This document shows, in pieces, positions 7,409 through 10,642 of a stretch of DNA of 10,642 bases; position 1 is the stretch's first letter, and each line of letters opens with the position of its first letter. The notes beneath the pieces are model-generated. The model made no database searches. It was given only the letters and a program-made list of their open reading frames with translations, and was not told the origin of the DNA. The stretch is from Desulfomonile sp. GTDB lineage: Bacteria; Desulfobacterota; Desulfomonilia; Desulfomonilales; Desulfomonilaceae. Location: assembly GCA_020216785.1 (NCBI GenBank), contig JAIWNO010000311.1:1-10642 (forward strand). Direction: 5' to 3'. A program made the translations under genes and the position numbers.

Positions 7409-8608
7409 TCAAAATCCGTAGGCAAGTCGGCAGATGTCCTCTCGGTTTCTGCCCTCATTCAACTGCAGAGTGATCCATGCGACAAGCCCGCTGAAAACGT
7501 TTCCGGTGGTTTTGGATATGAGCTCTCCCAAGGGAGGAGACTCACGGCGAGGTTTTTTGGCAATTCCGAACAGGCCGGACACTTGGAGACTATAGGCCAG
7601 GAAGATCAGATACCAATGACGTTTGATACCGCGAAGATCTCTGAGCTGGTAGCTCTCAAGGCCGAGATTCTGCTTGGAATCCCTGAAAAACGTCTCTATG
7701 TTCCACCGCATGGCATATGTCTTGAGTATCCTGGTTCCTTCCCACCGTATCTGATCAGTGGCGAAGTAGGCAGGAGATCCGGAAAACTCTTCATTGTCGT
7801 AGCTGATCAGGATTCTGACCTGACCGACCCCTTTGAGGTCCACCGCCTTGGAAAAAACCTGATAGATCCGAGCGCCGATTTGCACCCTCCTGAACGATTC
7901 CCTGGGCAAGATAGCGGCAAACTCGCTGATTGCCACGTATCTTCCCTTGATCTTGACGTTGCGGTCGGATTTGAGTCTGGTTACCCAATGCAGGCCCTTT
8001 TCCCGCAGGAATTTGATGAAATCCTTGGATGCGAACCAGTTGTCGAAGAGTGCGCCCTGGATTTCGAGTCCACGTTGGAGAGCGTCTTCCACCAGTTCTT
8101 GGGCCAACTCGATTTTGGTCTTGAAGGGGACTCTCTTTTCCCGGCCCTGCTCTTCTTTGAGGTACAGCCGAAAGTCGAGAGGATGGCTGTCTCCTTTCGG
8201 ATTGACGAACTCCGCGGTGACAATGTTGTGAGCCCAGACGTATCTCTTCTCGCGGTGATCCCAGAAAATACCGACGCCTTCTATCTTCTTGCCGGTCTTG
8301 TGGGTGAGGGTGTCGTCAATCGCCAACCATCCCTTGCTCCCGAGAGCTCCCTGGGTCTTGAGCATGTCGATTCCGACATCATTGACCGCATGTTGTTTCC
8401 AGATCCCGGCAGTGAGAAATCGGTTGAGAGAGCTGGGGTGCCCGGCTTGGATGAAAATCCGATTGATGCCCTCCACCGTCAGGTTTTCCGAGACGATCAG
8501 ACCGAGGACGTAGCGCTTGAAATGCTCAAACGCAGGTCCTCCGAAATGGGGTCGAAATGCTTCGAGAGCTTTCTCGAATTCCTCAGGGATGTCGGCGACA
8601 ACCGGCAT
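7409..8608 (-). CDS. IS701/IS4-like DDE transposase
   Basis: A 399-residue transposase of the RNase H-fold DDE type that would cut and rejoin the ends of its element. The likely catalytic triad is D98 in LAIDDT, D189 in LFDNWF and E305 in the C-terminal signature, which follows the IS4-clade pattern Y-2-R-3-E-6-K exactly (Y298, R301, E305, K312). The IDDTLTHKTGKKIEGVG stretch and single-ORF layout fit IS701-like DDE_5 transposases, though the exact family was not tested. I chose the ATG at 8608 (MPVVADIP), where conserved-looking helical sequence begins. The frame stays open upstream to 8923, but that part lies over the end of the IS1634 gene in another frame and is not protein-like. The Shine-Dalgarno is weak. 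The gene looks intact. Confidence 0.85.
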   Translation of the reverse strand: MPVVADIPEEFEKALEAFRPHFGGPAFEHFKRYVLGLIVSENLTVEGINRIFIQAGHPSSLNRFLTAGIWKQHAVNDVGIDMLKTQGALGSKGWLAIDDTLTHKTGKKIEGVGIFWDHREKRYVWAHNIVTAEFVNPKGDSHPLDFRLYLKEEQGREKRVPFKTKIELAQELVEDALQRGLEIQGALFDNWFASKDFIKFLREKGLHWVTRLKSDRNVKIKGRYVAISEFAAILPRESFRRVQIGARIYQVFSKAVDLKGVGQVRILISYDNEEFSGSPAYFATDQIRWEGTRILKTYAMRWNIETFFRDSKQNLGLESYQLRDLRGIKRHWYLIFLAYSLQVSGLFGIAKKPRRESPPLGELISKTTGNVFSGLVAWITLQLNEGRNREDICRLAYGF

Positions 8609-8712
8609 TGCGATGCCCCCACTGAGGAGACATTCTATAACCGCGCCATTTCGCGCTCCGCAAGCTCTTTTTCGGACATTTCGCGCCTCCCTGGTCGTGA
8701 TCTCATGATTTG
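8609..8712. repeat. Short spacer between transposases with direct repeats
   Basis: This 104-bp junction holds the 10-mer CATTTCGCGC twice, at 8647-8656 and 8677-8686, giving a 30-bp period. It must include the 3' end of the IS1634 element and the 5' leader of the IS701-like gene, or the scar where one was truncated. No inverted repeat or target duplication marks the boundary. Confidence 0.4.
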
Positions 8713-10420
8713 TCATCTTTCGGCTAATCTGCGCCAACCATCCGGAAGAATTGGCGTTATAAAGATATTCTCTGAAACACCAAGGATTGCAAGATATTGT
8801 CTCCGTACCGGAGTGAAGGGCCTTCGGAGGGACCTCCCCTGCGTCGTCCGGAATACCAGGGCCGAGGAAAACATGGTGGTCATCATGAAAGACGTCGGCC
8901 GGGATGTCTTCTGCTTGTTCCATCCTTCCATCCTGGGACCCGACCCCTGTAGGCCCCGGCGCATGGTCCTTTCCATCAGGCGCCGGACCATAAGGGCAGG
9001 GACCGGGACCGGCCCCAAGGCCTCGATGCGGCTGGGGGTCTTCAGGAACAAGCTGTTCACGATCATGTCATCCTTGAGAAACCCGAAGTCCCGCTCCACC
9101 ACATGCTGGTCCTTGTACGCGACCAGGGGGCCCCCGCGCAGACATCCCCTGCGGGCCTTCAAGAGGCGCGTTGGTGATGAGCACGAAGCATCCGGCTTCC
9201 TCACGTGCTTTGGCCAATGCTTCCTCGTGAGGCCCCACCGTGACGGCAAGACGGTACCTCATCTCTCCGGGCGTCCTGGTCCCATCGGCTTTAGGCCGTC
9301 CTCTGCCGTACTTCGGCTTCTCCTCCACGCTCACATGGACCCGATGATAGGCGCCCTCCTCGATCCGGGAGGCAGCGGCCTCGGCATCGGGGAGGCAGGC
9401 ATGGTCGAGCTTCCTCTGTTTCGCCCTGGTCTCTTCGGTCCCGGCCTTCTCCTTGGCCACATCACGGTCGGGTCTCTTTGTTTTGCGTTCATCGTGCGCG
9501 TCGGAATGCATCACCACGACCCGGTACGGTGTCCCGTGGAGCGTCGCTTCGGTTTCATACCCGCGGTAGTGGGCCGGGTCTCGATATCGGGTGCCCGGAC
9601 CATCTGCGATGGCGCCATAATCCGTCCACGTGTCTGCTTCCACCGCTTGGGCTATGACGCGCCCGCATTCCTTGTACGTGGCAGGCAGGCGGGAGAGGGA
9701 CCGGCATCCCTTCTCCGGGTCGTTGAGCAGACCGGGGTCCCTCTCGGTAACCGCAGCACTGTCCGCGATGTACACGAAGTTGTCCCGGCCCAGCGCTCTC
9801 ATCTTCTCCACGATGACTTCCAAGGGCCTGCCGTTCAGGGTCCTGTCCGATTCGTTGCCGCTTTCGCACTTGGAGTGGATGGGGATGCCATGGTCCACAC
9901 ACAACAGGCTTTGGATCAACTGCCTGAGGTCCGGGCGATGGGCCTTGCTGAAGCCGTGGGTGATGACAAACGGCTGAGAGTGCTCTTGGCGCCGATACAG
10001 ATCGCAGGCCCCGTGCACCTCGTGGCTGGTGGCGTCATAGTGCACGTGAGAGGTGTCCAGGTCGAACAACTGCACCGCCCTGAGGGCAAGAGCGGTGAGG
10101 GCCTTGTTCGTGCCATAGTCGGACAGCCGGTCCGGCGCCCGACCAAGCGCATCATCGTTGAGCTTTGAGGCAGGAACCTCCGTGCCCGGGGGCAGCTCCA
10201 CATCTTTGTCGGCGAGGAAGCGTTCAAGCCGGGACAAGGGTGATCTTCCGGAAAGGGCATCCGGGATGAGCGCCAAGACCATACGGCCGCAACTCACGTC
10301 GCTCCTCGATGGTATCCGTCGGTCCATCTCTTCGACAATTCCCAACTTGGCAGCATACGCGGACACGATGGGAAGAAACCTCACATCCGATCCGTCGATG
10401 AACTCGTCTTCTTTGACCAT
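8713..10420 (-). pseudogene. IS1634-family transposase, frameshifted
   Basis: One extra base splits this gene. The first part, from ATG 10420 with AAGGAG six bases upstream (10427-10432), runs in one frame to about 9130. It contains the N-terminal DUF4277-like region (LPIVSAYAAKLGIVEEMDRR), D129 in HYDATSHEVHG and D220 in YIADSAAVTE. The second part is in another frame and supplies AYKDQHVVERDFGFLKDD with the catalytic E, then the IEAL and ALMVRRLMER helices and a C-terminal RRQYLAILGVSENIF. Removing one base from the G5C5 tract at 9126-9135 gives MSARGPLVAYKDQ across the junction and a 568-residue protein of normal family length. Without a shift, the first frame ends at a TGA at 9068. The gene is either a recent pseudogene or affected by a sequencing indel. 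Confidence 0.85.
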
Positions 10421-10642
10421 GGGGATCTCCTTGGTCGAGGTCCCTGCTGTATCACAAGAAAACGGCTCGTACAAGTCCTTATTATTACTACACCTCTCTG
10501 GTGGGGGGAAAATCGCCCATTCTACAGACGCCGAATCGGCGAAACGCGAGGCATTGGGGGCAGCGTTGGTTCGATTGACGCGCTCGCGGCTTGGTCCCTC
10601 CAGGACCCTCCGGGTCAGCGTTGACGGGGCATACTCGAGCAA
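10421..10642. other. Upstream flank of the IS1634 transposase
   Basis: The minus-strand frame stays open to the window edge, but the sequence is Arg/Ser/Pro-rich and not recognised, so I do not extend the gene. A possible transposase promoter (TTGTAC, 17 bp, TACAGC on the minus strand) is weak. Palindromes are visible at 10529-10541 (CGCCGA-A-TCGGCG) and further right as GGTCC-CTCCA-GGACC and GACCC-TCC-GGGTC. They may belong to the element end or the neighbouring DNA. Confidence 0.35.

Larger units (their letters stand above)
7409..10420 (-). mobile_element. Two adjacent insertion sequences (IS701-like and IS1634)
   Basis: Two unrelated DDE transposase genes lie head-to-tail on the minus strand, 104 bp apart, and fill the right third of the window. 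Only the coding cores are delimited here. I could not identify paired terminal inverted repeats or target-site duplications for either element, so at least one end may be truncated or lost. A CGCCGA-A-TCGGCG palindrome (10529-10541) lies upstream of the IS1634 gene and may be near its outer end. Confidence 0.75.

Noticed and set aside
7299..8712. GAGATCATG (plus, near 7300) and GAGATCACG (minus, near 8705) as terminal inverted repeats of the IS701-like element
   Set aside because: Only 8 of 9 bases agree, the match does not extend, and no target duplication flanks it.
7382..10168. A 928-codon open frame on the plus strand across both transposases
   Set aside because: Its codons are in exact register with the minus-strand transposase codons over most of its length, so it is open mainly because those genes avoid TTA, CTA and TCA codons. 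The transposase motifs are all on the minus strand, and the translated product has no recognisable domain.

Overview
The window looks like a bacterial chromosome segment of moderately high GC. No gene here fixes the taxon. A phoB-phoR-phoU order, a Ski2-type helicase and IS1634/IS701-like elements would fit a Gram-negative anaerobe of the Desulfobacterota type, but that is inference from general familiarity.

Layout. Positions 1-603 hold no confident gene; a short unrecognised minus-strand reading frame may be a gene remnant. A Ski2/Mtr4/HelY-type DExH helicase lies on the minus strand (604-2697). A 212-bp divergent intergenic region separates it from a stand-alone CheY-like receiver protein (2910-3347). 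After a 264-bp gap comes a compact phosphate-signalling operon: a PhoB-type response regulator (3612-4298), a PhoR-type membrane histidine kinase (4300-6081) and PhoU (6090-6797). The gap upstream of phoB carries three TAAC-ending hexamers at exact 11-bp spacing, a good candidate Pho box for autoregulation. The Shine-Dalgarno sequences of phoR and phoU both lie in the last codons of the preceding gene, so translation of the three genes is probably coupled.

A single tRNA unit follows: a strong sigma70-type promoter, an initiator tRNA-Met (CAU) with a C1-U72 mismatch, and a textbook intrinsic terminator. A 64-bp palindromic repeat with two nested hairpins comes next. From about 7.4 kb to the right edge the window is mobile DNA on the minus strand: an intact-looking IS701/IS4-like transposase (7409-8608), and immediately upstream of it an IS1634-family transposase (8713-10420) broken by a one-base frameshift in a GGGGGCCCCC tract.

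The functional core is the two-component phosphate circuit. PhoR is expected to phosphorylate PhoB at Asp54, and PhoU usually links the Pst transporter to PhoR inhibition. No pst transporter gene is present, so it must lie elsewhere or be absent. I see no CRISPR array, defence island or clearly new multi-gene system. The items most worth a second look are the candidate Pho box, the nested palindrome, the tRNA acceptor mismatch and the frameshifted transposase.
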